In this document: piece after piece, positions 25,951 through 35,653 of the stretch | Numbering within the stretch: position 1 is the stretch's first letter | Layout of the letters: every line of letters begins with the position of its first letter | Notes under the pieces: generated by a model | Told to the model about the DNA's origin: nothing | The model's input: the letters and a program-made list of their open reading frames with translations, nothing else | The model's database searches: none | DNA from: CBDAPU01 sp965198875 | GTDB lineage: Bacteria > Pseudomonadota > Gammaproteobacteria > Eutrophobiales > Eutrophobiaceae | Length of the DNA stretch: 64,000 nt | Reading direction: 5' to 3' | Assembly (NCBI GenBank): GCA_965198875.1 | Contig: CBDAPU010000001.1 | Span: forward strand, 1,860,001 to 1,924,000 | Translations under genes and position numbers: made by a program

Positions 25951-27246
25951 CTATTGATGGATCCCGTCAGCAACGAGCAGGGCCCGGCCTTCATCATAAG
26001 AGTTAATACGCACCGGTTTTATGTTATTGACATGTTGATTGGGAATGGCCACTGGCACCGCTACACGCAAGTAGTTAGGTGAGTAGCCGAACTGAGCCGT
26101 TTGCCCATCAACATGGCCCGTATCATTTTCTATCAACACGGGTAATGTATGTCCTATATGCGCCCTGGCAAAATGGTGTTTCAGTTCTCGTGTCAGGTTA
26201 TGCAATTCCCGGCTGCGGGATTTTTTTATTTCACTGCTGATGTGCCCCGGCAGCGTTTCAGCATAGGTGCCTTTACGGGGAGAGTACGGGAAGATGTGAA
26301 TGTGTGAGAATGCCATCTGCTGGCAAAACGCCAGGGTATCGCGCCATTCCCCATCCGTCTCACCCGGGAAGCCGACAATGACGTCCGTTGTGATGTTCAT
26401 CTGTGGTGCGGACCGCCTTGCTTTTTCGACTAATTTTGCAAAGTCAGCGGTTTTGCATCGTCTGGCCATACGTTTTAGCGTTGTATCGCTGCCGCTTTGC
26501 AATGGCAGGTGCAGATGGGGCATGAGTCTTGGGTTATCAAATAAACTGAAAAACCCATCATGTAAGTCCCAGGGCTCCAGCGACCCAAGTCTTATGCGCG
26601 CTATAGCCGTCTCCGCAAGTATGGTTTTCAGTAAAACGGTGAGATCGGTATTGAGATCACGTCCATAACCGCCAATATGCACGCCGGTCAAGATCACCTC
26701 GAGAATATTTTGCCCATGCAGGGTGTTAATCTCGGTCACGATATCCTTGATGGTACGGCTTCTCTCTTCACCACGGGCCACGGTGACGATGCAGAAGGTG
26801 CATTTATGCCGACAGCCATCTTGCAGTTTCACAAAGGCACGGTTTCTACCGCGGGCGAACAGGGCAATCTCTCCGGGCTCCGTTGCGATCGCCGGCATGG
26901 AGTGAATGGCCAGCTTCTGTTTAACGATGTCAACCAGCCGGTCTTTCTCGGCGTTATCAATGAGCAGATCAATCCCGGCTATATCGTTTTCCAAGTTCGC
27001 ATCAAGGCTGGCGTAACAACCACTGACGATGAGTTTTGCTTTTGCATTTTGCCGCTGGGAGCGACGAATAAGCCGCCGTGATTTCCTCACCGCCTCCTGC
27101 GTTACCGCGCAGGTATTGATCACGATTAAATCGGCATCTTCAGGGGAGCGGACAAGTTGATGCCCATCGGCGATAAAACCCGCTCCCCAATGCTCAAGCT
27201 CGGCTTCATTTAATCTGCAACCCAAAGAAGCCAATGCAACCCGCAT
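25951..27246 (-). CDS. mtaB: tRNA t6A37 methylthiotransferase
   Basis: MtaB adds a methylthio group to t6A at position 37 of ANN-decoding tRNAs. The N-terminal UPF0004 domain starts VALASLGCRLNEAE with a cluster Cys, and INTCAVTQEAVRKSR and VSGCYA supply the others. The radical SAM motif is CRHKCTFC, followed by LTGVHIGGYGRDL and HLPLQSGSD; a C-terminal TRAM-like part ends the protein. I start at ATG 27246, giving 431 residues, because this ATG overlaps the stop of the upstream gene fragment (TGATG) and MRVALASLGC fits the family; GTG 27297 would add 17 unrelated residues. Confidence 0.9.
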   Translation of the reverse strand: MRVALASLGCRLNEAELEHWGAGFIADGHQLVRSPEDADLIVINTCAVTQEAVRKSRRLIRRSQRQNAKAKLIVSGCYASLDANLENDIAGIDLLIDNAEKDRLVDIVKQKLAIHSMPAIATEPGEIALFARGRNRAFVKLQDGCRHKCTFCIVTVARGEERSRTIKDIVTEINTLHGQNILEVILTGVHIGGYGRDLNTDLTVLLKTILAETAIARIRLGSLEPWDLHDGFFSLFDNPRLMPHLHLPLQSGSDTTLKRMARRCKTADFAKLVEKARRSAPQMNITTDVIVGFPGETDGEWRDTLAFCQQMAFSHIHIFPYSPRKGTYAETLPGHISSEIKKSRSRELHNLTRELKHHFARAHIGHTLPVLIENDTGHVDGQTAQFGYSPNYLRVAVPVAIPNQHVNNIKPVRINSYDEGRALLVADGIHQ

Positions 27247-27760
27247 CAACTGTGGCCCGGGTGTTGCGTTAAGACTTGCAGATCCTCGCCAATACACAAT
27301 GGCAGCGCCGTCAGGTTATAACCACCTTCAAGGGCAGATAAGAGGTTTCCTTTTGCGTGTTTATCCGCCATGTCCATCATGCGCTCCTCATCCAGCCATA
27401 ACACCCGGTTGACAGGTTCATCTGCCCCAGGGGGTCATCAATATGGGGATCAAAACCCGCCGAGATAATAATAAACTGCGGTTTGAACGCCTGTATTTTT
27501 GGAATGATCTTTGCTAAGAAGATGTTTTCGTAATCGCCATCAGCGCTGCCCGCCGACAGGGGACAATTCAACATTGCGCCCTTGCCAATCCCGGTTTCTG
27601 AATAGGCCCCGTAGGGGTATTGATGAGTGCTGATATACAACACCGATGGACGGGCCTTGAAGGCATGTTGGGCGCCGACATCTGTGTTGTGCGATAAGAA
27701 TGTATCACTGAATACAAAACCGCTCGTCAATGTCATCTTTCCTGATAAGAAATGATACAT
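27246..27760 (-). pseudogene. Histone deacetylase/acetylpolyamine amidohydrolase family gene, N-terminally truncated and frameshifted
   Basis: Minus-strand frames carry the C-terminal half of a class II HDAC-like zinc amidohydrolase: GAQHAFKARPSVLYIST, QFIIISAGFDPHIDDPLG and MNLSTGCYGWM to about 27400. After a frameshift near 27395-27405 come MMDMADKHAKGNLLS and ALEGGYNLTAL, ending at TGA 27246-27248. The N-terminal half with the HxxHH active-site motifs is missing. The stop overlaps the mtaB start, so the former gene and mtaB were translationally coupled. Confidence 0.75.
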
Positions 27761-27805
27761 TTCAGTTTATAGTGTATTTTTTATCCATCCACAAACAATG
27801 GGTCC

Positions 27806-29263
27806 ATGGCAGAGCAGAAGATGACATTATGTCCCGTTATCCTGGCAGGGGGTGAAGGCGCCCGGCTGTGGCCCTTATCACGTCGAGATTTTCCCAAGCA
27901 ATTCACCCGTTTGCTTGGCGATCACGCCTTGCTACAGGAGACGTTATTGCGTTTTCAGAAAATAGCGCCCGGTGTGGATGTAGCGCCCCCGTTGATCATC
28001 TGCAATCAGGCCCACCGCTTTATTGCCCTGGAGCAGGCGAGGGAGATCAACGCCGTCATCAAGCCGATTATTTTAGAGCCGGTTGGACGCAATACCGCCC
28101 CGGCTTTAACGGTGGCGTCACTGGCGCTGTCGGAGCAGGAAGCGGATCCGGTGTTGATCATGCTGCCGGCTGATCACCTGATTGAAGATAGGGACGGCTT
28201 TCAAAGGGCCGTTGAAGCCGGTTTTGAATTGGCGAAGCAGGGCTTTATCGTCACCTTTGGCATGCAGGCGAGTGCGGCGGAGACGGGTTACGGTTATATT
28301 CAAAAAGGCCAGGTATTGAGCGCGGCGGATGCGGTATTTAAACTGGCCGGGTTCACCGAGAAGCCGGATATCGCCTTGGCGCAGGAATATATCAGTAACG
28401 GCGGTTATCTCTACAACAGCGGGATCTTCATGATGCAGGCGTCCACCTGGATAACCGCTATCAAGTCATTACATGGGGCGATCTACGAGGCATGCGAGGC
28501 GGCGTATAAAAAGGGCCGTCTCGATGATGATTTTTTCAGGCTGGATGAGCAGGCGTTTGCTGATTGTCCGAGTGACTCCATTGATTATGCCGTGATGGAG
28601 AAGATCGCCGGCATAGAACACATTCCTGCTGTGGTTGTTTCAGCGGATGTTGGCTGGTCAGATATTGGCGACTGGAATAAGGTGTGGGAGAGAAGCGCCA
28701 CAGATGAGCATAATAACGCCTGCACAGGGGATGTGGTAACGGTTGCCACCGCCAACTCGCTCATCTTCTCGGAGAGCAGACTGGTGGCCACAGTCGGGTG
28801 TGAGAGTATTGCGGTCATTGAAACGGCGGATGCGGTCATGGTGTTGAATAAAGACCGAGCCCAGGATGTTAAAATGCTGGTGAACAGGCTGGCCGAGCAG
28901 GGCCGGGATGAGCTAGAGCAGCATCAATATGTGAGGCGCCCATGGGGCGGATATGCAACCATCGAGACGGGCGCCGGTTATCAGGTGAAGCGGTTAAGCA
29001 TCCATCCGGGCAGGCGCATATCCTTGCAGCTACATCATCAACGCTCAGAGCACTGGGTGGTGATAAAGGGCAGGGCGACTGTGACCAAAGATGACGCCGT
29101 CTTTGAACTGGGCGTCAACGGATCCACCTTTATCCCACTGGGCATGAAGCACAGGCTTGAGAACCGTGCCGCCTCGGTGTTGGAGATCATCGAGGTGCAG
29201 GTTGGGGCGTATGTGGGTGAAGATGACATCGTGCGGTTTGAAGATGATTTTGGCCGGCACTGA
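27806..29263 (+). CDS. manC: Mannose-1-phosphate guanylyltransferase / mannose-6-phosphate isomerase
   Basis: This 485-residue bifunctional enzyme makes GDP-mannose precursors for exopolysaccharide or O-antigen. The nucleotidyltransferase motif GGEGARLWPLSRRDFPKQF is at residues 15-33 and EKPD with NSGIFM follow. The C-terminal cupin (RPWGGYATIE, KRLSIHPGRRISLQLHHQRSEHW, FIPLGMKHRLEN) is the type II phosphomannose isomerase domain. Length and order match AlgA/CpsB/XanB. No polysaccharide gene cluster is next to it; it is an isolated gene facing away from mtaB. Confidence 0.92.
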   Translation: MAEQKMTLCPVILAGGEGARLWPLSRRDFPKQFTRLLGDHALLQETLLRFQKIAPGVDVAPPLIICNQAHRFIALEQAREINAVIKPIILEPVGRNTAPALTVASLALSEQEADPVLIMLPADHLIEDRDGFQRAVEAGFELAKQGFIVTFGMQASAAETGYGYIQKGQVLSAADAVFKLAGFTEKPDIALAQEYISNGGYLYNSGIFMMQASTWITAIKSLHGAIYEACEAAYKKGRLDDDFFRLDEQAFADCPSDSIDYAVMEKIAGIEHIPAVVVSADVGWSDIGDWNKVWERSATDEHNNACTGDVVTVATANSLIFSESRLVATVGCESIAVIETADAVMVLNKDRAQDVKMLVNRLAEQGRDELEQHQYVRRPWGGYATIETGAGYQVKRLSIHPGRRISLQLHHQRSEHWVVIKGRATVTKDDAVFELGVNGSTFIPLGMKHRLENRAASVLEIIEVQVGAYVGEDDIVRFEDDFGRH

Positions 29264-29431
29264 TTAATAAAGAGGATAGCCCCTCGGCGGTCACTGCGTT
29301 ATCATCGCTTTGGCAATGCAACCTGCGTACAGGCAGACTGCTGTGGTATATTGAATAGGGGCGGGGCATTACACGAAGGGGGGCGATTGCATGACGCCCG
29401 TGTCGCTGTATCTTAACAATAGGAAAATGAC

Positions 29432-30229
29432 ATGAAGCGAGTGTTACAGATGATCCTTGCCATCGCCCTGCTTTCAGGGTGCGCTCCTATTGCAAATGAA
29501 GCAGGCGAGGGGCATGTAACAATACTGCCCGTATCCCGGCTACACTGGGAGCCATTAAATCCAGCGCGAGGCGATAAAGGGCCACAGGCGGCCACGCTTT
29601 GGGGCGATAGAGCAGGCACGGCCGCCACGGGTTTTTTAGTCAGGTTTGTCGATGGTTTCTCATCACCGGCGCATGTTCATAATGTCTCATACAGGGGTAT
29701 TGTGATGGCTGGTTTGATTCACAATGGTGATCCAGGAGCGGTCAGTTTATGGATCCCTAAGCGCTCATACTGGATGCAACCGGCAGGGGGGGTGCATATC
29801 ACCGCCGCCAGGGGAGAGCATAATATCGCCTTTATCGAAATCGATAGCGGCCCTTATCTGGTGCTCCCGCAGAAGCGTGCGTTTGATAATGGCGAGAGGC
29901 CGTTTAATACCCATGCTGAGGACATAATCTGGGATCAGCATGGCCATGTGGAAATTGCCTCGCTCTGGAAAAACAAGACCGGCCGGGTGAGCGGGTCCAT
30001 GCTCAGGTTTAGAGATCGCATTGAACTTCAAGCCGAAGCGGCGGACATCGTCCTCATTGAGGGCAGCATAAGGGTAGGCGGGCATGATCTCAATCCGGGC
30101 AGTCTCATTCGCGTAGGCCGACGGTCAAACATGGGATCAAACATCGGGATCGCCTGCGCCGGCGAGTATGAATGTGTCCTGTACGTGAGATCAGATCAGC
30201 CATTCACGGCCTTAGCGAAGGATACTTGA
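29432..30229 (+). CDS. Cupin (DUF4437-like) lipoprotein
   Basis: The 265-residue product has a lipoprotein signal peptide with lipobox LLSGC (Cys16). The mature part has two cupin halves: first GDKGPQAATLWGDRAG, GFLVRFVDGFSSPAHVHNVSY and GGVHITAARGEHNI; second, after DIIWDQHG, VEIASLWKNKTG and GSMLRFRDRIELQ. This arrangement is that of DUF4437/ChrR-like cupin proteins, often secreted and of unknown role. The HVHN motif could bind a metal. It would sit on the inner or outer membrane facing the periplasm. Confidence 0.65.
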   Translation: MKRVLQMILAIALLSGCAPIANEAGEGHVTILPVSRLHWEPLNPARGDKGPQAATLWGDRAGTAATGFLVRFVDGFSSPAHVHNVSYRGIVMAGLIHNGDPGAVSLWIPKRSYWMQPAGGVHITAARGEHNIAFIEIDSGPYLVLPQKRAFDNGERPFNTHAEDIIWDQHGHVEIASLWKNKTGRVSGSMLRFRDRIELQAEAADIVLIEGSIRVGGHDLNPGSLIRVGRRSNMGSNIGIACAGEYECVLYVRSDQPFTALAKDT

Positions 30230-30263
30230 TCATCTGCCTGTGTTTACGCCGCCATGGCGGCGC

Positions 30264-32352
30264 TCAAGTGGTGGGCAGACGCACTGCGGTTTTTTGCTGA
30301 GGGGCGATCAGATCAAAGAGGATGTGTGCGGCCTCTTCAAGCAACATATCCATTGGTTCGAGTTCTTCTTCCTCTTTATCGTATCTGCCGTCTGCTTCCA
30401 TGTCGGCGTCTTCCGGGATGGGGGCCAGCCCCTGTGCAAGACGAAATTGATTACGCAGGCGCTTCCTGGCGTCCATGAGCGCTTCACGCTCTGATTTACG
30501 TTGGCTTTCAAGCAGCGAGATGGTTTTCCTGTTGTTGTTCTCGTGGGTTCTCTCAAGGTCGGCAAGCAACAACTGGATCAGGCGATGGTCTTTGATCCGC
30601 CGCTCATGTGACTGCCTTGCATAGACAAAACGCTCTACCGGCGCACTGGCGGGGAGATAGCGCGCCGGCTTCACCCTGTCCCAGGGCAGGGCGTTATCCA
30701 GGGCTCTCTCACCGTGTTCATCGCCATGCCGGGCTGTGGGGAAGATGATATCAGGCGCCACGCCCCGGTGTTGATTACTGCCGCCACTGATCCGAAAAAA
30801 CTGTGCGATGGTGGTTTTTAATCTGCCATGTTCATCATCAGATGAGCGAACGAATCGATTGAGATCAACAATGTTCTGCACCGTGCCCTTGCCGAAGGTG
30901 GGCTCGCCTATGATGACGCCTCGCCGATAATCCTGAATAGCGGCGGCGAAAATCTCTGAGGCGGACGCACTGTTTCGATCCACCAGGACGGCTATTGGCC
31001 CGCCGTAGGCGATGTCCGGGTCCGGGTCGTGATTGATTTCGATCTTGCCCGATGAGTCTTTGGTTTGAACGATAGGGCCGGTCTCGATAAACAGACCGGT
31101 AAACTCCAGCGCCTCCGCCAGTGAGCCGCCGCCGTTGCCGCGCAGATCGATGATCAGGCCGTCCACGTCTTCATCCTTTAATTGCTGCCAGGATCTCCCT
31201 GACGTCACGGCTGGTACTGCGATAGTCTCTCTCGCCTCTGGCTTGCGCTGCGAAATCGCTGTAGAAAGTCGGCACCTCAATAACACCGATGATCCCGCCG
31301 CCTTTGATCTCTATGACGTCCGATTTGGCGGCCTGCTCTTCCAGCTTGATTTCATCCCGGGTAATGGTGATCACCCGGCTCGGCCCTTCAATACCCACAT
31401 CCTCCGATAAAATCTCCAGCCTGACGATGGAGCCCTTGGGGCCACGGATCAAATCGACGACGTCATCCAGCCGCCAACCGATGACATCGACAATGTCACC
31501 TTCCTTATCCTGGCCGACACCGATGATTTTATCCTCTGCTTTTAACTCACCACCAAGCTCCGCCGGCCCTCCGGGGACTACTTTCTGCACCAGGGTATGA
31601 TCCTGATCCGCGCGCAGAACGGCGCCAATGCCTTGCAGGGAAAGACGCATGCTGATGTCGAAGTTTTCAGAGGAGCGGGGAGAGAAATAACGGGTATGGG
31701 GCTCTATGGAAGTCGTATACGCATTGATAAAGGTTTGAAAGACATCGTTTGAGTCTAGCTGAAAGGTACTGGTTTTCAGCCTTTGATAACGCCTCTTCAA
31801 GGTGGAGGCGATTTCATCCGCCGCTTTATTCGCCAGTTTCAAGTTGAGATAATCGTTTTTAACCCGCTTTCGCCAGGTTTCATTTAATGCCTCCTCGCTC
31901 GCCGCCCAGGGCTCATCACGCCGGTCGAATTGGTAGTCCTCCGCCAGCGATAAGTCAAATTCTGTTTTCAATAATTGCAACGCCTGATCAACTCGCTCGT
32001 GCACACGCTGGCGGTAGATCTTGAAAATCTCAAAGGCCAGATCAAGATTGGCCTCTTCCAGCGCATCATCAAACAGATAGCGATAGGTATCAAAGCTGGT
32101 TATGTCCGATTGCAGGAAAAAGCTGCGGTTGGGATCCAGGCTGGCTAAATAGTTATCCAGAATTTCACTGGATAATTCATCGTCCAGGGGTTTCTTCTTG
32201 TAATGATAGGTATCGATAATGTGCAGGATGATCTCGGTTGCCCGTTCATGTTTGGATCCCGCATGCAACGTCTCATCAGAGATAACAGGCGGTATAGCCG
32301 ACGCCCGCATCATGTAAAACAACACAAACAGCGGCAGTAGTCTTCTCATCAT
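30264..32352 (-). pseudogene. prc: Tail-specific protease Prc (S41), single-base frameshift
   Basis: Two minus-strand frames together give a complete Prc. The first (32352 to 31171) holds the signal peptide, N-terminal domain, PDZ domain (RLSLQGIGAVLRADQDHT, IGWRLDDVVDLIRGPKGS) and the start of the S41 fold. The second continues with DVDGLIIDLRGNGGGSL, catalytic Ser in NSASASEIF, catalytic Lys in GEPTFGKGTVQ, and the C-terminal helical part. Removing one base of the CC at 31175-31176 (an extra G in AAAGGATG on the coding strand) restores the frame at AAIKDEDVDG. It is either a recent null or a sequence error. Prc degrades periplasmic proteins and, with NlpI, trims peptidoglycan hydrolases. 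A start near 32352 fits the signal peptide. Confidence 0.85.
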
Positions 32353-32411
32353 GGCCGGGGCTCTCATGGCGCACATTATAACCATTAAAAGAGGCCGTGA
32401 TCTATTTAACA

Positions 32412-32882
32412 TCACGGCTCGCTTTCCTGATCATCCGCTGTGTGATGGGCCACATTCTCCACAGCCTGCAACCGGGCCGACAGGCGTTCGGCCTCTTTTT
32501 TATTGCCGCCCACTATGCCTGGTGCGGTGTTGTAGTAGGTGATCAGATCACGCATGGCGTCATGGTTGTGCTCGTCCAGTTCAACGGCACGTTGCAAGTA
32601 TTTCAGGGTTTCTCTGGAATAGGCCAGGGCCTTCAGGAAGCGGCTGCTCTCGGCCAGACGGCCATAACTTTTTCCTAACCAATGGTGTAACACCGGATCC
32701 GCTGGTGAGGCCAGCAGGACGCCTTTGAAGCGATTAACGGCATCTTCATAATCGCCGTTTTCATAGGCAAAGACGCCCTCATTTAACAATGGATTGGGCG
32801 GCGCCTCGGCAGATACACAAACACCAGGCAATAGCGCACACCAGCCCAGGGCCAGCTTAAAGAACGCATCGATAAGTTTCAT
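32412..32882 (-). CDS. Exported TPR protein
   Basis: The 156-residue product has a signal peptide (LALGWCALLPGVCVSA, cleavage about residue 25) and two or three tetratricopeptide repeats: NEGVFAYENGDYEDAVNRFK, then a VLHHWLGKSYGRLAE unit and ETLKYLQRAVELDEHNHDA. TPR proteins mediate protein binding, here in the periplasm. It lies in a leftward operon dusA, GDSL esterase, FKBP isomerase, TPR, prc, with gaps of about 30-60 bases near it. A role with Prc, like NlpI (itself a TPR adaptor for Prc in E. coli), is an attractive inference from position and fold. Confidence 0.7.
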   Translation of the reverse strand: MKLIDAFFKLALGWCALLPGVCVSAEAPPNPLLNEGVFAYENGDYEDAVNRFKGVLLASPADPVLHHWLGKSYGRLAESSRFLKALAYSRETLKYLQRAVELDEHNHDAMRDLITYYNTAPGIVGGNKKEAERLSARLQAVENVAHHTADDQESEP

Positions 32883-32911
32883 GGTTCGGTTAGGAGCCGG
32901 CCCTGTTTTGA

Positions 32912-33580
32912 TCAGTGAACGTCAATCAATTCAATATCGAAGATCAGTGTCTCATTCGGACCAATCGTGCCCTGTCCGTTACCGCCATAGGCCAGCTCCG
33001 GTGGAATATAAAGCCGCCATTTTGCACCTGCTCTCATTAAGGGCACGCCTGATTGCCAGCCTTTAATGACACGGTTGAGTGACAGACGGGCGGGTTCATT
33101 GCGTGAGTAGGAGCTGTCGAACTCCTCACCATTGATATGCGTGCCCCTGTAGTGCACGGTGACCTCGCTATTGGCCGAGGGGCTCTTACCTTCACCTGCC
33201 CTCAGGATTTCATATTGCAAGCCGTTATCGAGCACGACAACGCCCGGGTTTGATTTGTTGCCCTCAAGAAACGCCTTGCCCGCCCGCCTGTTTTCGCTCG
33301 CTTGTGACGTCCTCTTTTGCTGCGCCTGTTGTCGGAACTCGGCAAACAGGGTTTGTATCTCTTCCGGGGTTAATTTGGTTTTATTGCCTTTGAGTTGATC
33401 TTCAACGGCCATTAAAAAATAATCATTATCCAGATCTATCGTCTGTTGCATGACGCTCTGTGAGAAAAAAACACCCAATGCGTAACTCAATTTCTGCCGA
33501 TCGGTCATCGCCGTATCCTCGGCGCCCACCAGCGTTAAATGTGAAATCAGGGCGATGCCCATGATGATGTGTTTGCTCAT
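32912..33580 (-). CDS. FKBP-type peptidyl-prolyl isomerase, periplasmic
   Basis: The protein has 222 residues, an N-terminal signal sequence (about 20 residues), an FkpA/Mip-type helical dimerisation domain (QKLSYALGVFFSQSV through RAGKAFLEGN) and a C-terminal FKBP domain with VTVHYRGTHINGEEFDSSY, VIKGWQSGVPLM, PPELAYGGNG and ETLIFDIELI. It assists folding of envelope proteins and fits beside prc and the TPR protein as a periplasmic quality-control group. Length and order match FkpA and FklB of E. coli. Confidence 0.9.
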   Translation of the reverse strand: MSKHIIMGIALISHLTLVGAEDTAMTDRQKLSYALGVFFSQSVMQQTIDLDNDYFLMAVEDQLKGNKTKLTPEEIQTLFAEFRQQAQQKRTSQASENRRAGKAFLEGNKSNPGVVVLDNGLQYEILRAGEGKSPSANSEVTVHYRGTHINGEEFDSSYSRNEPARLSLNRVIKGWQSGVPLMRAGAKWRLYIPPELAYGGNGQGTIGPNETLIFDIELIDVH

Positions 33581-33613
33581 GTTGTTTCCTGTTTGGGGAT
33601 GGAAAGTGCGTGG

Positions 33614-34210
33614 TTAAATGACGTCATAATCCTGCAAAAGTTCGTGTATTTCTTCGGCCATCAGACGATAGCCATGCTTGTTGGGATGCACCGTATCTGA
33701 TTTAAGCGAGCGCTCAGATAGAATATCCGCTATTAAATCACCCATGTAGATGACCCCGGTTTCTTTGGCGATTCTCGGATAGATCTCGGCGGCGGATAAA
33801 ATAAGCCCGAGTTCAGGCACGCCCAGCAAAATCACGGCAATGTCTTTTTCCCGGGCCATCGCTATCATCGCCTTGATGTTCTCCGCCGCGGCATTGATGC
33901 TCTGTTTCCTCAGGATATCGTTGCCACCGTGGCAGAGGATCAAGATGGCGGGTTGGTGTTCATCTAAAAACCTGGGCAGTCGTTTTAACCCCGCTTGGGA
34001 GACTTCCCCCGGCACACCGGCGTTGATCACTGTGATCCCGGACAGCGTTTGCAATACCGACGGATAGCTTTCGCCTTCCCCGGCGCCGGTGCCGTAGGTG
34101 AGGCTGTTGCCGAAGGCGAGGATCACATCGCCGCGGGATAGGGGCGGTAATTCCCCCTGTTTGCCACAGGATAAGAGAAGTAAACACAAGGACAGTAATA
34201 CGTATTTCAT
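33614..34210 (-). CDS. SGNH/GDSL-family esterase lipoprotein (TesA-like)
   Basis: The 198-residue product has a lipoprotein signal with lipobox LLLLSCGK. The SGNH blocks are FGNSLTYGTGA (block I, nucleophile Ser), NAGVPGEVS (block II Gly), CHGGNDIL (block III Asn) and DTVHPNKHGY (block V Asp-x-x-His). This is the TesA/arylesterase group, which hydrolyses thioesters, phospholipids or aryl esters in the periplasm. It precedes the FKBP gene by 33 bases. Confidence 0.85.
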   Translation of the reverse strand: MKYVLLSLCLLLLSCGKQGELPPLSRGDVILAFGNSLTYGTGAGEGESYPSVLQTLSGITVINAGVPGEVSQAGLKRLPRFLDEHQPAILILCHGGNDILRKQSINAAAENIKAMIAMAREKDIAVILLGVPELGLILSAAEIYPRIAKETGVIYMGDLIADILSERSLKSDTVHPNKHGYRLMAEEIHELLQDYDVI

Positions 34211-34464
34211 AACGATCAGTATTCATCGTTCACGCTAGTTATTCAACGGATAATTTTATTGGCGAGCGATCATTCCCATTCCTTCTCGGCGGGAGAGAGA
34301 ACGATTAAGCCAGCTCACTTAATGAATGCAGCCCTTGAATGCGTTGATAACAGCACAGCAGCAGTGATTGGGGGGCGATCTTGCTCGATCCGATACCACC
34401 GTCAATCAGGGCGGATCATTAGCGCATGCCTCACCCATCTACATGTTACTGTGCCTGGTGTATG

Positions 34465-35445
34465 CTAAGCCGTCCTGAGATAAGACAGGGCCTGTTCAAC
34501 CACCCCGAGGCCCGCTCCTTTCTGGCCGACATGTTCACTCAGATAACGCCGACAGGCCCTGGCGCCATGTTGTCCCCGGCACATCGGCAAAATATGCCGC
34601 GCCATGGCATACAGGCTCTCACCTCTGGCCATCTGCCTCTCCATGTACTGCATATACCGGCTAAGCGCCTCAGAGCGACAGATCACCGCATCATCCCCGC
34701 CGAATAGAGACTGATCCGCCCGGGCCAATAGACAGGGGTTATGATAGATCGCCCGCCCCATCATGACGCCGTCGACATATTGAAGATGCGCCTGTGCATC
34801 AACAAGCCTGTTAATGCCGCCGTTGATGATGATCTGCAGATGGGGCAGGTCCTGTTTTAAGCGATAGACAACATCATATCGCAGTGGCGGCACTTCACGA
34901 TTTTGCCGTGGGCTCAAACCCTGTAACCAGGCTTTGCGGGCGTGGATCATAAACGACTGGCAACCCGCCGCCGATACCGTTTTGATAAAATGCAGCAGAT
35001 GTTCATAGCTGTCCCGGCGATCAATACCGATCCGTGTTTTCACAGTGACGGGAATAGCCACCGCTGCTGACATGGCATGGACACATTCTGCCACCAGCTC
35101 CGGCTCGGCCATCAGACAGGCGCCGAACCGCCCTTTCTTTACCCGATCGCTGGGACAGCCGATGTTCAGATTGACCTCATCGTAGCCATATTGCATCGCC
35201 AATTTTGCACATGCCGTTAAGTCCTGCGGATCATTCCCGCCCAGTTGAATACCCAGCGGATGTTCTTCTTCATTAAATCGCAGGTGTTTATCCGTATCGC
35301 CATATAGCAACGCGCCTGTCGTCACCATTTCCGTGTAGAGCAGGGTGTGTTTTGACAACAGCCGTAACAGGAAACGAAAATGTCTGTCCGTGTGGGACAT
35401 CATGGGAGCGACACATAATCTGTGATTTAATGCCTTCATGATCAC
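34465..35445 (-). CDS. dusA: tRNA-dihydrouridine synthase A
   Basis: DusA reduces uridine 20/20a in the tRNA D-loop with FMN and NADPH. The TIM barrel starts CVAPMMSHTDRHFRFLLR; LYTEMVTTGALL, LQLGGNDPQDL, EVNLNIGCPSDRV (catalytic Cys), TVKTRIGID, IHARKAWLQGLSP and INGGI follow in the order of DusA rather than DusB/C. The 326 residues match E. coli (330). MIM at the start leaves ATG 35439 possible. It heads the leftward group esterase, FKBP, TPR, prc, though a 254-base gap without gene or obvious site separates it from the esterase. Confidence 0.93.
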   Translation of the reverse strand: MIMKALNHRLCVAPMMSHTDRHFRFLLRLLSKHTLLYTEMVTTGALLYGDTDKHLRFNEEEHPLGIQLGGNDPQDLTACAKLAMQYGYDEVNLNIGCPSDRVKKGRFGACLMAEPELVAECVHAMSAAVAIPVTVKTRIGIDRRDSYEHLLHFIKTVSAAGCQSFMIHARKAWLQGLSPRQNREVPPLRYDVVYRLKQDLPHLQIIINGGINRLVDAQAHLQYVDGVMMGRAIYHNPCLLARADQSLFGGDDAVICRSEALSRYMQYMERQMARGESLYAMARHILPMCRGQHGARACRRYLSEHVGQKGAGLGVVEQALSYLRTA

Positions 35446-35589
35446 TTCTCGCTATGCCGTGGCGCCCGGATACATTTTTTCATCCACTTAACAATCAGCA
35501 ATGTTAAGGATAGCCGCTATCTTCATCTTCATAAATGAGCCGGCAAAACTTAAATCATTCCAAACTTGAGAGTTGATCACAATCCGGCC

Positions 35590-35623
35590 ACAGGGAAGCG
35601 CTGATATGGAGAGCATTCCCTGT
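35590..35623 (-). terminator. Inverted repeat downstream of the C39 gene
   Basis: ACAGGGAA (35590-35597) pairs with TTCCCTGT (35616-35623), eight perfect base pairs, with further possible pairing of GCxCT with AGxGC in the loop. It stands about 30 bases after the end of the C39-like gene, where a terminator is expected. No T run follows, so it may act as a hairpin barrier or be something else. Confidence 0.4.
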
Positions 35624-35653
35624 CCCCGGTGATGGGTCGCACTTGCCCTGAGA

